From the NCBI RefSeq assembly GCF_006874705.1, contig NZ_CP035382.1:1116001-1180000 (forward strand): 64,000 nt of DNA. Direction: 5' to 3'. This document shows, piece by piece, positions 29,562 through 40,612 of the stretch. Each line of letters opens with the position of its first letter. The first letter of the stretch is position 1. Source of the DNA: Leclercia adecarboxylata (GTDB lineage: Bacteria > Pseudomonadota > Gammaproteobacteria > Enterobacterales > Enterobacteriaceae). The position numbers and the translations under genes were made by a program. The notes beneath the pieces were generated by a model, which was not told where the DNA came from, searched no databases, and saw only the letters and a program-made list of their open reading frames with translations.

Positions 29562-30350
29562 TTACCCCACCTGCACCGACAACATACTCAAACTGCCCAT
29601 CTCGATGCCATCCACCGGTATGGTAACAGGCTCCTTACCGTCCCACGCCCCCAGGATATAGAGCAGCGGCAGGAAGTGTTCCGCCGTCGGGTTCGAGAGC
29701 GAGCCGCCGTCGTGCGCCAGATAATTGACCAGCGGATGTTCTTCTGCCGCACCCTGCCAGTTCAGGTTCGTTTTCACGTAATCATTGAAGGACGTCGCCC
29801 ACGGATAAGGCGTGTTTTCCCCGTGCCAGCGGGCGGTGCGCAGGTTATGCACCACGTTGCCGCTGGCCACCAGCATAATACCTTCATCACGCAGAGTCGC
29901 GAGCTTACGGCCCATCTCCAGGTGCCAGGCCGCAGGTTTGGTGCTGTCGATGCTGAGCTGCACCATCGGGATGTCGGCATCCGGGTACATCTTGATCAGC
30001 ACGCCCCAGGAGCCATGGTCAAACCCCCACGCCTCTTTATCGAGGGTGACAGGGATCGGGGCCAGCAGATCTACCAGCTGCTGCGCCAGCGCCGGGGATC
30101 CCGGTGCCGGATAGTGCGTGTCGTACAGCGCCTGCGGGAAACCGCCAAAATCATGGATGGTTTTCGGTGTTTCCATGGCGGTGACCCCGGTTCCACGGGT
30201 AAACCAGTGTGCAGACACCACCACGATAGCCTTCGGACGCGGCAACGTCTCGCCCAGATGCCGCCAGGCGCGGGTGTAGACGTTATCTTCCAGCACGTTC
30301 ATCGGGCTACCGTGACCCAAAAACAGCGCTGGCATACGAGATGAAGTCAT
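29562..30350 (-). CDS. ygiD: 4,5-DOPA dioxygenase extradiol (LigB-type) YgiD
   Basis: This 262-aa LigB-superfamily extradiol ring-cleavage enzyme has shown DOPA 4,5-dioxygenase activity in its E. coli orthologue in vitro; the physiological substrate is unknown. Metal-binding His residues are visible in LFLGHGSPMN near residue 14 and VVSAHWFTRG near 48, with GNVVHNLR further on and a GWGFDHGSWG-type loop. The ATG at 30350 with AAGGA 7 nt upstream is preferred over an in-frame TTG at 30368. It is divergent from zupT. Confidence 0.93.
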   Translation of the reverse strand: MTSSRMPALFLGHGSPMNVLEDNVYTRAWRHLGETLPRPKAIVVVSAHWFTRGTGVTAMETPKTIHDFGGFPQALYDTHYPAPGSPALAQQLVDLLAPIPVTLDKEAWGFDHGSWGVLIKMYPDADIPMVQLSIDSTKPAAWHLEMGRKLATLRDEGIMLVASGNVVHNLRTARWHGENTPYPWATSFNDYVKTNLNWQGAAEEHPLVNYLAHDGGSLSNPTAEHFLPLLYILGAWDGKEPVTIPVDGIEMGSLSMLSVQVG

Positions 30351-30513
30351 GATGATATCCTTACACAAGGTGTCGATTTGATAGCTTTACCTTACCCGTA
30401 ATCCGGATAAGATGAACTCAGATAACCATGATGAAGATCATCAGGAAATTTGAATGTAAGGGATCTGTAAAGGCGTCTGTACCCGCTCGCGTTACGCGCG
30501 TTTAGCCTTTAAT

Positions 30514-30532
30514 ATGAATGAGAATCATTATC
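30514..30532 (+). promoter_or_regulatory. Fur-box-like sequence upstream of zupT
   Basis: The 19-mer ATGAATGAGAATCATTATC matches the Fur consensus GATAATGATAATCATTATC at 15 of 19 positions, including an exact AATCATTATC half. It ends 14 bp before the zupT ATG, so a bound repressor would block initiation or an elongating polymerase. ZupT carries Fe2+ as well as Zn2+, so iron control would make sense. Confidence 0.7.
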
Positions 30533-30546
30533 ATAAGGAGAGGTGA

Positions 30547-31320
30547 ATGTCAGTTCCCCTGATTCTGACTATTCTTGCAGGCGCAGCCACTTTTATCGGC
30601 GCCATGCTCGGCGTACTGGGCCAGAAGCCCTCTAACCGGCTACTGGCCTTTTCTCTCGGCTTTGCGGCCGGCATTATGCTGCTTATCTCCCTGATGGAGA
30701 TGCTGCCCGCTGCCCTCGGCACGGAAGGCATGTCGCCGGTGCTGGGCTACGGAATGTTTGTCATTGGCCTGCTGGGCTACTTTGCGCTGGATAAGATGTT
30801 ACCCCACGCGCACCCGCAGGATCTGATGCAAAAAGGCAGTCAGCCGCTGCCCGGTAACCTGCGACGCACCGCGCTGCTGCTGACTCTGGGCATCAGCCTG
30901 CATAACTTCCCTGAGGGCGTCGCCACCTACGTGACTGCCAGTAATAATCTGGAGTTGGGTTTTGGCATTGCGCTGGCGGTGGCGCTGCACAATATCCCCG
31001 AGGGGCTGGCGGTGGCGGGCCCGGTTTATGCCGCTACCGGATCCAAGCGTAAAGCGGTGTTCTGGGCGGGTATTTCCGGCATGGCGGAGATCGCGGGCGG
31101 CGTGCTGGCGTGGTTGATCCTCGGCAGCCTGATTTCGCCGGTGGTGATGGCAGCCATTATGGCGGCGGTGGCAGGGATTATGGTGGCGCTGTCGGTGGAT
31201 GAGCTGATGCCGCTCGCCAAAGAGATCGACCCGAACAACAATCCCAGCTATGGGGTACTGTGCGGAATGTCGGTGATGGGGCTCAGTCTGGTGCTACTCC
31301 AGACGGCAGGAATTGGCTAA
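30547..31320 (+). CDS. zupT: ZIP-family metal transporter ZupT
   Basis: This divalent-cation importer (Zn2+, also Fe2+, Co2+, Mn2+) of the ZIP family has 257 aa and eight hydrophobic helices. The metal-binding motifs in helices IV and V are [11 protein letters not shown] near residue 119 and [13 protein letters not shown] near 148. The EIAGG motif that precedes helix VI is also present. AAGGAGAGG lies just before the ATG. It is convergent with ribB, and a Fur-like site overlaps its leader. Confidence 0.97.
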   Translation: MSVPLILTILAGAATFIGAMLGVLGQKPSNRLLAFSLGFAAGIMLLISLMEMLPAALGTEGMSPVLGYGMFVIGLLGYFALDKMLPHAHPQDLMQKGSQPLPGNLRRTALLLTLGISLHNFPEGVATYVTASNNLELGFGIALAVALHNIPEGLAVAGPVYAATGSKRKAVFWAGISGMAEIAGGVLAWLILGSLISPVVMAAIMAAVAGIMVALSVDELMPLAKEIDPNNNPSYGVLCGMSVMGLSLVLLQTAGIG

Positions 31321-31349
31321 AAAAACGCCGGGTTAACCCGGCGTTTTTT
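31320..31349. terminator. Bidirectional zupT/ribB terminator
   Basis: A perfect 30-nt palindrome (A-run, ACGCCGGG, TTAA centre, CCCGGCGT, T-run) lies between convergent genes and gives a rho-independent terminator on both strands. Confidence 0.93.
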
Positions 31350-31360
31350 ATGATGCGTTA

Positions 31361-32014
31361 TCAGCTGGCTTTGCGCTCGTGCGCCTGGCGGTACGCCACC
31401 AGATCTTCGATAGTGACCACAGCCATGTTGTGTTTGCCGGCAAATTCGATGCACTCCGGCGCGCGCGCCATTGAGCCATCATCATTGGTCAGTTCACAGA
31501 GCACACCGGCAGGCTTGAAGCCGGCCAGGGTCACCAGGTCGATGGTCGCTTCGGTGTGGCCGCCGCGAGTCAGAACGCCGCCCGGCTGCGCGCGCAGCGG
31601 GAATACGTGGCCCGGACGGTTCAGATCAGAAGGTTTTGCGCCATCGGCAATGGCTGCACGCACGGTGGTCACGCGGTCAGCAGCAGACACGCCGGTGGTC
31701 ACACCGGTGGCCGCTTCGATGGTCACGGTAAAACCGGTGCCATAGGCGCTGGTGTTGTTCTCTACCATCATCGGCAGTTCCAGCTGCTTACGGCGATCTT
31801 CGGTGATACACAGGCAAACAATACCGCTGCCGTGACGGATGGTCAGCGCCATCTGCTCAACGGTCATGGTTTCGGCGGCGAAAATCATATCGCCTTCGTT
31901 TTCACGGTCTTCATCGTCAAGCACCATCACGCCGCGACCTTCACGAAGCGCAGCAAGCGCCTGCTCAACGCGGTCAGCAGAGGTACCGAAAGAGGAAAGG
32001 AGCGTCTGATTCAT
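31361..32014 (-). CDS. ribB: 3,4-dihydroxy-2-butanone-4-phosphate synthase RibB
   Basis: This enzyme makes the four-carbon riboflavin precursor from ribulose 5-phosphate. It has 217 aa, as in E. coli. Visible are the acidic Mg-binding [11 protein letters not shown] near residue 36, the substrate loop RHGSGIVC, and [11 protein letters not shown] with the catalytic His near 150. It is preceded by a canonical FMN riboswitch and so is feedback-regulated by FMN. Confidence 0.98.
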   Translation of the reverse strand: MNQTLLSSFGTSADRVEQALAALREGRGVMVLDDEDRENEGDMIFAAETMTVEQMALTIRHGSGIVCLCITEDRRKQLELPMMVENNTSAYGTGFTVTIEAATGVTTGVSAADRVTTVRAAIADGAKPSDLNRPGHVFPLRAQPGGVLTRGGHTEATIDLVTLAGFKPAGVLCELTNDDGSMARAPECIEFAGKHNMAVVTIEDLVAYRQAHERKAS

Positions 32015-32117
32015 GGTAAAAAAACCTCATTAAAATTATGGTTACCAGAATCAGGGCAGTCTTAGGAGCGCCGTAGTACGGCAAAAAAATAACGTGAGCG
32101 GGCCTCGCCCGGCTGGT

Positions 32118-32269
32118 TCGTTACTCTCTCCCATCCGGACTTTAACCGTCGGCCCCGGAATTACACCGGATCTGCTGACCTTTGAGTTTGCACCCAAAGC
32201 GCTCGCGGGCTTTCAGCGTAGCGCTGATTTACCGCCGGTGGGGAATTTCGCCCCGCCCTGAGAATAAGC
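32118..32269 (-). ncRNA. FMN riboswitch (RFN element) in the ribB leader
   Basis: The minus strand contains the conserved RFN blocks in order: CTCAGGGCGGGG, GAAATTCCCCACCGGCGGT, AGCCCGCGAGCGC, AGATCCGGTGTAATTCCGG, GGCCGACGGTTAAAGTCCGGATGGGAGAGAG. It matches the E. coli ribB leader (sroG) closely. Binding of FMN represses ribB at transcription and translation in E. coli. Confidence 0.97.
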
Positions 32270-32389
32270 GGGATAACTATAACGCTAATGATTATGTTCG
32301 GCAACGCATAAGCTTCACACAATTCTGGTTTAAGGATCGCGGTTACGCGCTACAATGGTCGTTAACACCTTTTCTTCAAGGGAACTACC

Positions 32390-32686
32390 ATGATCGACCC
32401 AAAAAAAATTGAACAACTTGCCCGCCAGGTCCATGAATCCATGCCGAAAGGCGTACGTGAGTTTGGTGATGATGTTGAGAAGAAGATCCGCCAGGTGCTG
32501 CAGTCGCAGCTGATGCGTCTGGATCTGGTCAGCCGTGAAGAATTTGACGTGCAGACGCAGGTGCTGCTGCGTACCCGCGAGAAAATCGCCCTACTGGAAC
32601 AGCGTCTGACCGAGCTGGAAAACCGCAGCGTCGTTGACGAAGTGAAACCGGCTCCGGCAATCCCACCGGTGGATGATGAAGCATAA
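32390..32686 (+). CDS. ubiK: Ubiquinone biosynthesis accessory factor UbiK
   Basis: This 98-aa BMFP-family (YqiC) protein is a trimeric coiled coil that binds lipid and assists the late steps of aerobic ubiquinone synthesis (interacts with UbiJ in E. coli and Salmonella). A predicted coiled coil lies at about residues 50-80 ([20 protein letters not shown]). The acidic tail contains [12 protein letters not shown]. It is divergent from ribB and followed by a REP. Confidence 0.95.
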   Translation: MIDPKKIEQLARQVHESMPKGVREFGDDVEKKIRQVLQSQLMRLDLVSREEFDVQTQVLLRTREKIALLEQRLTELENRSVVDEVKPAPAIPPVDDEA

Positions 32687-32700
32687 GTGCAGCCTGTAAT

Positions 32701-32775
32701 GCCCGGTGGCGCTTCGCTTACCGGGCCTACACACCGCACGATCTGTAGGCCCGTGCAAGCGTAGCGCCGCCGGGC
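32701..32775. repeat. REP/BIME palindromic repeat
   Basis: Opposed units GCCCGGTGGCGCTTCGC..ACCGGGCCTAC and GTAGGCCCGTGCAAGCG..GCCGCCGGGC lie between convergent ubiK and hldE. Confidence 0.85.
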
Positions 32776-32787
32776 ATTTACAGACGA

Positions 32788-34218
32788 CTACTGACTGTCT
32801 TTCTGGATCTTCTTAATGATGTTGGTGGTTGAACACCCGTCCTCAAAGTTGAGCACCATCACTTCTCCGCCGTTGGCCCACACCTCTTCGCTACCGGCGA
32901 TCTGTTCAGGCTTGTAGTCTCCGCCTTTGACCAGCAGATCCGGCAGGATCCCGGCAATCAGGCGCTGCGGCGTGTCTTCCTCGAACGAGACCACCCAGTC
33001 CACCGCTTCCAGCGCGCCGAGTACGATCATGCGCTGCTCAAGCGGGTTCACCGGCCGGGTCTCGCCTTTCAGGCGTTTGGTGGAGGCATCGCTGTTGACC
33101 GCCACAATCAGACGGTCGCCCAGCTTGCGCGCGTTCGCCAGATAAGAGACATGGCCCGCGTGCAGAATGTCGAACACGCCGTTGGTCATCACCACTTTCT
33201 CGCCACGCTTACGTGCCGCGGCTACCGCCACTTTCAGCTCCTCTTCGCTCATCACGCCAAAACCGGTATCGGCGCGACCGCGTACCGCGTTTTCCAGTTC
33301 GATAGGTGAAACGGTAGAGGTCCCCAGCTTACCCACCACCACGCCTGCGGCGGCATTGGCAAAGTAGCAGGCCTCTTCCAGCGTATTACCCGCGGCCAGG
33401 GTGGCTGCGAGCACGCCGATAACGGTATCACCGGCACCGGTGACGTCATACACTTCCTGCGCCTGGGTTGGCATATGCAGCGGCGCTTTGCCCGGCTGCA
33501 GCAGGGTCATCCCCTGCTCGGAGCGGGTCACCAGCAGCGCGGAGAAGTCGAAATCGGCGATGATCTTCATGCCGCGCTCAACGATCTCATCTTCGGTTTT
33601 GCATTTACCCGCCACGGCTTCGAATTCGGACAGGTTCGGCGTGAGCAGCGTTGCCCCGCGATAGCGCTCGAAGTCGGTGCCTTTCGGGTCGATCAGCACC
33701 GGTACACCGGCAGTACGCGCCAGCGTAATCATCTGCTGCACGCTGGCCAGCGCCCCTTTGGCGTAATCGGAGAGCACCAGCGCGCCGATGTTACCCAGCG
33801 CCTGGTTGATGCGCTCGTGTAGCGGCTCAGGATCCACGCCTTCAAAACCCTCTTCAAAGTCGAGGCGGATCAGCTGCTGGTTACGCGACAGCACGCGCAG
33901 CTTGGTGATGGTCGGGTGCGTCGGGACAGAAACAAAATCACATTTGACGTTCACATCCGCCAGCGTCTTGCTCAGCGCCCGCGCGGCGTCGTCGATGCCG
34001 GTCAGCCCCACCAGACGCGAATGCGCGCCGAGAGAAGCAATGTTCATCGCCACGTTTGCCGCGCCGCCAGGACGCTCTTCAATGGTATCCACCTTCACCA
34101 CCGGGACCGGGGCTTCCGGGGAAATGCGGCTGGTTGGCCCATACCAGTAGCGATCCAGCATCACATCGCCAACCACCATAACTCCAGCACGTTCAAACTC
34201 TGGCAGTGTTACTTTCAT
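32788..34218 (-). CDS. hldE: Bifunctional heptose kinase/adenylyltransferase HldE
   Basis: This enzyme makes ADP-heptose for LPS inner core. The 476-aa product has an N-terminal PfkB-type kinase (about 1-318, with [14 protein letters not shown] near residue 52 and [11 protein letters not shown] near 260) that phosphorylates heptose 7-phosphate at C1. A C-terminal adenylyltransferase (about 344-476) carries the [16 protein letters not shown] signature with its HxGH motif. It lies 40 bp downstream of glnE, probably in the ygiF-glnE-hldE operon. Confidence 0.98.
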   Translation of the reverse strand: MKVTLPEFERAGVMVVGDVMLDRYWYGPTSRISPEAPVPVVKVDTIEERPGGAANVAMNIASLGAHSRLVGLTGIDDAARALSKTLADVNVKCDFVSVPTHPTITKLRVLSRNQQLIRLDFEEGFEGVDPEPLHERINQALGNIGALVLSDYAKGALASVQQMITLARTAGVPVLIDPKGTDFERYRGATLLTPNLSEFEAVAGKCKTEDEIVERGMKIIADFDFSALLVTRSEQGMTLLQPGKAPLHMPTQAQEVYDVTGAGDTVIGVLAATLAAGNTLEEACYFANAAAGVVVGKLGTSTVSPIELENAVRGRADTGFGVMSEEELKVAVAAARKRGEKVVMTNGVFDILHAGHVSYLANARKLGDRLIVAVNSDASTKRLKGETRPVNPLEQRMIVLGALEAVDWVVSFEEDTPQRLIAGILPDLLVKGGDYKPEQIAGSEEVWANGGEVMVLNFEDGCSTTNIIKKIQKDSQ

Positions 34219-34258
34219 TCCTGACTCCAGAAAGATTCACAATTTGCGCGCGATAATA

Positions 34259-37117
34259 TCACACTTGTTTTGTTACGCACGGTTCCACCAGCCACTTCTG
34301 CCAGCAGGCCCGCACCAGCTCTCGCTCGGCGTTAAAACAGTCGAGCGGCAGATGACCCGGCTGCTCCTGCAGGGCCAGATGGTGCAGCTCATCGCGCAGG
34401 GTGGTGTAGGCGCGGGTCAATGCCAGCGCCTCGTGCTCGTCCATAATGTCGTTTTGCGCCAGCAGCTCCAGAATGCGCACGTTATCCGACCAGCGGGTGA
34501 GCTTCGGCTTGCTGTGGGCGTCACGCAGCACCAGATACTGGGTGATAAATTCAATGTCGGTAATGCCGCCCTCGTCGGCTTTGATATCAAAGCGATCCCG
34601 GTGTTTATTTCCCAGATGGGCGCGCATCTTCTCGCGCATCTCGCGCACTTCGGTTTGCAGCGTCGGCCCCTCGCGCGTGGCGGTGAGCACGTCGCGGCGA
34701 ATGGTATCAAACTGCGCTTTCAGCTGCGGATCGCCATACACCACCCGGGCGCGCACCAGAGCCTGATGCTCCCAGGTCCAGGCCTCATTCTGCTGATAAT
34801 CCGCGAAGGAATCGGTAGAGGTAACCAGCATCCCCGCCGCCCCGGACGGCCGCAGACGGGCATCCACCTCATACAGAATGCCGGACGAGGTGCGGGTGCT
34901 GAACAGGTGCATGATGCGCTGGGCGAGGCGCAGGTAGAACTGACGGCCGTCGATCTCGCGCTCGCCGTCGGTCATCACATCCACCGGGCAGTCGTGCAGG
35001 AAGATCAGATCCAGATCGGAGCTGTAGCCCAGCTCCCAGCCGCCCAGCTTGCCGTAGCCCACCACCGCAAAACCGCGTCCTTCGCGATCGGCCAGATGCT
35101 TCGGCTGGCCGTAACGGGCCACCATCTGCACCCACGCCTGATGGACTACCGCATCGATAATCGCTTCCGCCAGCCATGTTAAGTGATCGCTCACTTTCAT
35201 CACCGGCAGCGTCCCGGAGATATCCGCCGCCGCCACGCGCAGCAGCTGCGCCTGCTTAAACTGACGCAGCGCCTCCAGCTGCTGCTCTTCGTCCTCTTCC
35301 GGCACGCGCAGCAGATACTGGCGCAGCTCATCGCGATAGGCGTCGGTCGCCGTCGGCTGGTAAAGGGTGTTGGGATCGAGCAGCTCGTCCAGCAGCAGCG
35401 GATAGCGCGCCAGCTTGCTGGCAATCATCGGCGAGGCAGCGCAGAGCGAAATCAGGTGCTTGAGCGCACCCGGGAACTCGCTGAGCAGCTCCAGATAGGT
35501 GGTACGGGTGATGATCCCACTCAGCAGCGGGGTCAGACGCGACAGCGGCACCGGGGCATCGGCCCGGGAGCAGACGTCGCTGAGCAGATGCGGCATCAGG
35601 TGATCCAGCACCTGGCGACCGCGTGGGCCAATGGCGCGCTTGTTCAGCTCAAGGCGGAAATCAGCGATCAGCGCCACTACCCGATGGCGATCGTCATCGC
35701 TGAGGTGGGTCAACACCGGGGTGGTGTCGTCCTCCTGCAGCGCATCCTGCCACAGCTCGCGCCAGTGCTCGGACAGCGCATCGTCCTGGGATTCGCTCTC
35801 GTCGTCGCCGATCAGATCGTTAAATATGCGGCGCACCGCCGCCATGTGCGCATCCAGCGCGTCGATCAGCGCCTGCCAGTCGTCCAGGCGCATCCCCCAG
35901 GCGAGGCGGGCGCGGTTAAGCTCATCTCCCGGCAGGGTCTGGGTCTGTTCGTCATTAATGCTCTGGAGCAGGTTCTCCAGCCGCCGTAAAAAGAGGTAGG
36001 CCTCGCGCAGGATCCGGTCATCGCCTTCCGGCAGCAGGTTCAGCTGGGCGATGGCGGCCAGGGTTGGCAGCAGGGAGCGGGACTGCAGCGAGGGCTCGCG
36101 CCCGCCGCGGATCAGCTGGAACACCTGGACGATAAACTCGATCTCGCGGATGCCGCCCGCCCCCAGCTTGATGTTGTCTTTCAGGCCGCGACGCCGCACT
36201 TCCCGGGCAATCATTCCTTTCATGTTGCGCAGCGACTGAATGACGCTGAAATCAATGTAACGACGGAAGACGAACGGGCGCAGCATGGCGCGCAGCTCGT
36301 TGGCATACGCATCGCCGGTATCGCCCATGATCCGCGCCTTCACCATCGCGTAGCGTTCCCAGTCGCGCCCCTGCTCCTGGTAATAATCCTCCAGCGCGGC
36401 AAAGCTCAGCACCAGCGGGCCGCTGTCGCCGAACGGGCGCAGGCGCATATCCACCCGGTAGACAAAGCCGTCCTGGGTTGGTTGATCCAGGGCCTTAATC
36501 AGCCGCTGCCCCAGCCGGGTGAAGAACTGGGCGTTATCCAGCTCGCGACGTCCGCCGCGAGTGGCCCCCTTCTCCGGCCAGGCGAAGATCAGATCGATGT
36601 CCGAGGAAAAATTGAGTTCGCCGCCGCCCAGTTTGCCCATGCCTAAAATCAGCAGCGGCTGCGGGGTGCCGTCCTCGCTGCACGGGGTGCCCCATTCGCG
36701 GCAGCAGGCGTCGTACAGCCAGTCGCGGGCGGCGACGATCAGCGTCTCAGCCAGGTGACTTAACTGCTGCAACGTGCTCTCTTCACTCACCAGCATCAGC
36801 GCCTGCGCCCAGGCGATGCGCACCATCACCCGTCGACGGAACTGGCGCAGCGCGCGCATCAGCGCGGTTTCATCGCTGATTTCCGCCAGCGCGTCCTGTA
36901 ACCACTGCGCGTAGTGCTGCCACTCGTCCGCCTGGGGTGGCGAAGCCTCAAGCTCCGCCAGCCAGTCAGGATGGGCGGTAACGCTCTCCTGCACAAAGTC
37001 GCTGAAGGTCAACACCTGGCGGGCCTGATCGCTTAACGACGAGGCGGGTAATGCTTCCGGCAGACGCTCACATACTGTCTGCCACTGCTGCTGTAAGGGT
37101 GAAGAAAGCGGCATCAT
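34259..37117 (-). CDS. glnE: Glutamine synthetase adenylyltransferase/deadenylase GlnE
   Basis: This bifunctional enzyme adds and removes AMP on glutamine synthetase under control of GlnB and glutamine. Its 952 aa hold two nucleotidyltransferase domains: the N-terminal deadenylase with [20 protein letters not shown] (about residue 160) and the C-terminal adenylylase with [20 protein letters not shown] (about 690), joined by a regulatory region. The start is the first of two adjacent ATG codons, with AAGGAAC upstream. It lies 18 bp after ygiF and is co-transcribed with it and hldE. Confidence 0.98.
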   Translation of the reverse strand: MMPLSSPLQQQWQTVCERLPEALPASSLSDQARQVLTFSDFVQESVTAHPDWLAELEASPPQADEWQHYAQWLQDALAEISDETALMRALRQFRRRVMVRIAWAQALMLVSEESTLQQLSHLAETLIVAARDWLYDACCREWGTPCSEDGTPQPLLILGMGKLGGGELNFSSDIDLIFAWPEKGATRGGRRELDNAQFFTRLGQRLIKALDQPTQDGFVYRVDMRLRPFGDSGPLVLSFAALEDYYQEQGRDWERYAMVKARIMGDTGDAYANELRAMLRPFVFRRYIDFSVIQSLRNMKGMIAREVRRRGLKDNIKLGAGGIREIEFIVQVFQLIRGGREPSLQSRSLLPTLAAIAQLNLLPEGDDRILREAYLFLRRLENLLQSINDEQTQTLPGDELNRARLAWGMRLDDWQALIDALDAHMAAVRRIFNDLIGDDESESQDDALSEHWRELWQDALQEDDTTPVLTHLSDDDRHRVVALIADFRLELNKRAIGPRGRQVLDHLMPHLLSDVCSRADAPVPLSRLTPLLSGIITRTTYLELLSEFPGALKHLISLCAASPMIASKLARYPLLLDELLDPNTLYQPTATDAYRDELRQYLLRVPEEDEEQQLEALRQFKQAQLLRVAAADISGTLPVMKVSDHLTWLAEAIIDAVVHQAWVQMVARYGQPKHLADREGRGFAVVGYGKLGGWELGYSSDLDLIFLHDCPVDVMTDGEREIDGRQFYLRLAQRIMHLFSTRTSSGILYEVDARLRPSGAAGMLVTSTDSFADYQQNEAWTWEHQALVRARVVYGDPQLKAQFDTIRRDVLTATREGPTLQTEVREMREKMRAHLGNKHRDRFDIKADEGGITDIEFITQYLVLRDAHSKPKLTRWSDNVRILELLAQNDIMDEHEALALTRAYTTLRDELHHLALQEQPGHLPLDCFNAERELVRACWQKWLVEPCVTKQV

Positions 37118-37135
37118 GGGGGTTCCTTGCCTGCG

Positions 37136-38437
37136 TTAACGTTTTCCGCTGTGCAGCCAGAATGGCTCCTGCGAAATGGCTTCGTTGCGGAAATGCTCAA
37201 TTTCAATGTGCTGGCGGGTCTTGATGGCATACAGCAGCCCTTGCCAGTTCTCCAGCCATGCGCGGGCGACCGGTCCGTCATAGGCCCCTGCCAGCAGCAG
37301 AATGCTGTCGACGTTACGCGCCAGCCGGATCAGCTGATCGCCATACTGATCGCCCAGCGGATGCCCGAAAATGGTTTTCAGTTCAGCGGCGTGACGGGAC
37401 AGGTGGATGTCGGCGAAACGCTTGAAGTTTTCCGCCATTTTGGTCTCCCCCTTCGCATCGAGGAAGCTGCGCCAGCCCCGGGTCACCAGGAACTCGGTGA
37501 GCGCCAGCTTAGCGATAGCGGTTTGCGGGCTGTAGACCGCCGTCTCGGCAGAAACATCAGAGGCCATCAGGGCGTCGGCCTGGGTCAGCAGATCACGTAA
37601 GTGAGCACTCGCTTTACGCGGCACAATGCCGCCGAACAGCGTCAGGCTGTGACGCACCAGCGCCATCGCCGCCAGCACGTGCTCTTTTGCGCCTTTCACG
37701 CCGCGGATCCACAGCTCTTCGTGGTATTGCCACTGGCTCAGCGCCAGCTCCAGCGAGGCTTCAAAGCCCTGCTCGACGGAGGATTTCGGCGCGACGCGCA
37801 GAATTTCGGTCGGCTTCAGGAGGCGTGGCGCGTTGCCCTGGGCCAGATGATAGCCGCGGGCGGCTTTGCTCAGGCTGCCCTGACGCAGGCCGCTCTGGGT
37901 CACCAGCTTGCGGGCCAGCTTCAGCACGTCATCGGCGTGGCCTTCCAGCAGCTCAAGCTCCAGCTCGCAGATCGGCTCCTGGAACTCGCCCGCTTTTACT
38001 TCACCCAGGTCCAGGGCGATTTCGATCCGGCTTTTACCTTCGTTCACCAGCCACTTCTCGCGCCAGAAATCGGTGCTGAACAGCGGGCTGACGCTCTCCG
38101 CCAGCCCGTCTGGCAGCCCACCTTCCGGCCACACTTCCGCCGGGAAGCGCGCGAGCTCCAGCTCGGGCTGGCCAATCTCAATGTTGTATTCCGGGCGCTG
38201 ATGCAGGCCGCCGACCACGCGACCGCCGATTTTCATGGTCATCTCATAACGCCCGTCCACGCCGCGGATGCGCAGACCCCGGTCGTGACGGCGCAGCCAC
38301 AGGTCCTGGGTTTCGTAATAGATGTTGAGCAGCTGCACCGGCGCGTGATGCTCGCCGTTCAGCTGATGCAGGTGATTTCGCAGCGCGTCAACGCTGCCGC
38401 TTTCAACGATAAACTTTAATTCGATTTCCTGAGCCAT
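37136..38437 (-). CDS. ygiF: Inorganic triphosphatase YgiF (CYTH-CHAD)
   Basis: The 433-aa protein has an N-terminal CYTH triphosphate-tunnel domain (about 1-200; signature EIELKFIVE at residues 4-12) that hydrolyses tripolyphosphate, and a C-terminal CHAD domain (about 215-430, with repeated His such as VKGAKEHVLAAMALVRHSL) implicated in polyphosphate association. It is first in the leftward ygiF-glnE-hldE unit and divergent from ygiM. Confidence 0.95.
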   Translation of the reverse strand: MAQEIELKFIVESGSVDALRNHLHQLNGEHHAPVQLLNIYYETQDLWLRRHDRGLRIRGVDGRYEMTMKIGGRVVGGLHQRPEYNIEIGQPELELARFPAEVWPEGGLPDGLAESVSPLFSTDFWREKWLVNEGKSRIEIALDLGEVKAGEFQEPICELELELLEGHADDVLKLARKLVTQSGLRQGSLSKAARGYHLAQGNAPRLLKPTEILRVAPKSSVEQGFEASLELALSQWQYHEELWIRGVKGAKEHVLAAMALVRHSLTLFGGIVPRKASAHLRDLLTQADALMASDVSAETAVYSPQTAIAKLALTEFLVTRGWRSFLDAKGETKMAENFKRFADIHLSRHAAELKTIFGHPLGDQYGDQLIRLARNVDSILLLAGAYDGPVARAWLENWQGLLYAIKTRQHIEIEHFRNEAISQEPFWLHSGKR

Positions 38438-38675
38438 GGCCTTGTTCTTTTGATTGCAACATCGCGGGGTAAATTACGGCGAACTTACTCGCCACTTTTT
38501 TGTCAGTAGATAGTATTTTGCGCCAGATTGCCACGCAATGGGCAATTTGACGGGCGTAAAGTTTGCTACAGTGGCCATCAGGGCACAGAGGATTCCGAAT
38601 GCTGACGAATCCTTTGAGCCTGAAGACTGTTTCCACTAATATCGTTCCACTTTTTATGAAAATAACGACTGCCTG

Positions 38676-39296
38676 ATGCCTAAATTACGCCTGATCGGAC
38701 TGACATTACTTGCTTTAAGCGCCGCGACCGTGGTCCACGCAGAAGAGAAGCGCTACGTTTCTGACGAACTGAACACCTGGGTACGCAGCGGTCCGGGTGA
38801 CAATTATCGCCTCGTGGGTACGATTAATGCCGGCGAGGAAGTGGTGCTGTTGCAGAGCAATGCGGAATCCAACTATGGCCAGGTACGCGACAGCAGCGGC
38901 CGTACCGCCTGGATCCCCCTGAAAGAGCTTAGCACCGACCCGAGCCTGCGCACCCGCGTGCCGGATCTGGAAAACCAGGTCAAAACCCTGACCGACAAGC
39001 TGACCAATATCGACGCCACCTGGAACCAGCGCACCGCTGAAATGCAGCAGAAAGTGGCCCAGAGCGATGGGGTGATCAACGGCCTCAAAGATGAGAACCA
39101 GAAGCTGAAGAACGAGCTGATCGTCGCCCAGAAAAAGGTGAGCGCGGCCAACCTGCAGCTGGATGACAAACAGCGCACCATCATCATGCAGTGGTTTATG
39201 TATGGCGGCGGCGTGCTGGGTATGGGTCTGCTGCTGGGTCTGGTGCTGCCACATCTGGTGCCGAGCCGTAAACGTAAAGACCGTTGGATGAACTAA
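38676..39296 (+). CDS. ygiM: SH3-domain membrane-anchored protein YgiM
   Basis: This 206-aa protein has a signal peptide ([22 protein letters not shown]), a periplasmic bacterial SH3 domain (about 25-90, [17 protein letters not shown]), a long coiled coil (about 95-160) and a C-terminal transmembrane helix with a basic cytoplasmic tail ([10 protein letters not shown]). Its role is unresolved; the architecture suggests an envelope-spanning scaffold that touches peptidoglycan. It is upstream of cca by 61 bp, as in E. coli. Confidence 0.94.
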   Translation: MPKLRLIGLTLLALSAATVVHAEEKRYVSDELNTWVRSGPGDNYRLVGTINAGEEVVLLQSNAESNYGQVRDSSGRTAWIPLKELSTDPSLRTRVPDLENQVKTLTDKLTNIDATWNQRTAEMQQKVAQSDGVINGLKDENQKLKNELIVAQKKVSAANLQLDDKQRTIIMQWFMYGGGVLGMGLLLGLVLPHLVPSRKRKDRWMN

Positions 39297-39357
39297 GTCG
39301 CCATCTCTGCCACACTTACGTATTATTTTGCCAATATTTGATACGGGAGAGTGTGGC

Positions 39358-40599
39358 GTGAAGATTTATCTGGTCGGTGGTGCGGTTCGTGATGCGTTGT
39401 TAGGTCTGCCGGTCAAAGATAAGGACTGGGTGGTGGTGGGAGCCACCCCTCAGGCCATGCTCGATGCGGGTTACCAGCAGGTAGGCCGCGATTTCCCTGT
39501 CTTTCTGCACCCGCAAAGCCGTCAGGAGTACGCCCTGGCGCGTACCGAGCGCAAATCCGGCGTCGGCTATACCGGGTTTATCTGCCATGCCGACCCTGAT
39601 GTCACCCTCGAAGACGATTTGCAGCGCCGGGATCTGACCATCAACGCCCTCGCACAGGATGAAAACGGTCATATCGTCGATGCTTACGGCGGTAAACAGG
39701 ATCTGCAAAACCGCATCCTGCGTCATGTGTCCCCTGCCTTCTCGGAAGATCCGCTCCGCGTCTTGCGCGTGGCGCGCTTTGCTGCCCGCTATGCCCATCT
39801 GAGCTTCCGCATTGCCGACGAAACCATGGCCCTGATGACGGAGATGACCGACGCGGGCGAGCTGGAACACCTTACGCCTGAGCGCGTGTGGAAAGAGACC
39901 GAGAATGCGCTCACCACCCGCAATCCGCAGGTATACTTCCAGGTACTGCGCGACTGTGGGGCGCTCAAAGTGCTGTTCCCGGAAGTGGATGCACTGTTCG
40001 GCGTGCCTGCCCCGGCGAAGTGGCACCCCGAAATTGACACCGGCATCCATACCCTGATGACCCTGAGCATGGCGGCGATGCTGAGCCCCGACGTGGACGT
40101 GCGCTTTGCCACCCTCTGTCACGACCTCGGCAAGGGCTTAACGCCACCCGAACTGTGGCCGCGCCATCACGGCCACGGCCCGGCCGGCGTCAGGCTGGTT
40201 GAAAAAGTCTGCCAGCGCATGCGGGTGCCGAACGAGATCCGCGATCTGGCAAAGCTGGTCGCCGAGTTCCATGACCTGATCCACACCTTCCCCATCCTCA
40301 AACCGGCCACCATCGTCAAGCTGTTCGACAGCATCGACGCCTGGCGTAAGCCGCAGCGCGTGGAGCAGATCGCCCTGACCAGCGAAGCCGACGTGCGCGG
40401 GCGCACCGGGTTTGAAGCCAGCGACTATCCGCAGGGGCGGTTGCTGCGCGAAGCCTGGGAGGTGGCGAAAGCCGTGCCGACCAAAGCGGTGGTCGAGGCC
40501 GGATTTAAAGGGCCAGAGATTCGGGAAGAGTTAACGAAACGGCGGATTCAGGCGGTAGCGTACTGGAAGGAACAGCGTTGCCCTCAGCCAAAAGACTGA
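39358..40599 (+). CDS. cca: CCA-adding enzyme / tRNA nucleotidyltransferase (with HD domain)
   Basis: This class II enzyme adds and repairs the 3'-CCA of tRNAs. Its 413 aa begin at a GTG codon (39358) with GGGAGAG upstream, where homology to E. coli Cca starts. Visible are [13 protein letters not shown] (residues 4-16), the catalytic region [19 protein letters not shown] near 110, and a C-terminal HD phosphohydrolase domain with CHDLGKG near 255. A GC-rich 9-bp stem spans its stop codon and probably marks the transcript end against uppP. Confidence 0.97.
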   Translation: MKIYLVGGAVRDALLGLPVKDKDWVVVGATPQAMLDAGYQQVGRDFPVFLHPQSRQEYALARTERKSGVGYTGFICHADPDVTLEDDLQRRDLTINALAQDENGHIVDAYGGKQDLQNRILRHVSPAFSEDPLRVLRVARFAARYAHLSFRIADETMALMTEMTDAGELEHLTPERVWKETENALTTRNPQVYFQVLRDCGALKVLFPEVDALFGVPAPAKWHPEIDTGIHTLMTLSMAAMLSPDVDVRFATLCHDLGKGLTPPELWPRHHGHGPAGVRLVEKVCQRMRVPNEIRDLAKLVAEFHDLIHTFPILKPATIVKLFDSIDAWRKPQRVEQIALTSEADVRGRTGFEASDYPQGRLLREAWEVAKAVPTKAVVEAGFKGPEIREELTKRRIQAVAYWKEQRCPQPKD

Positions 40600-40612
40600 G
40601 GGCAGTCGGTCA

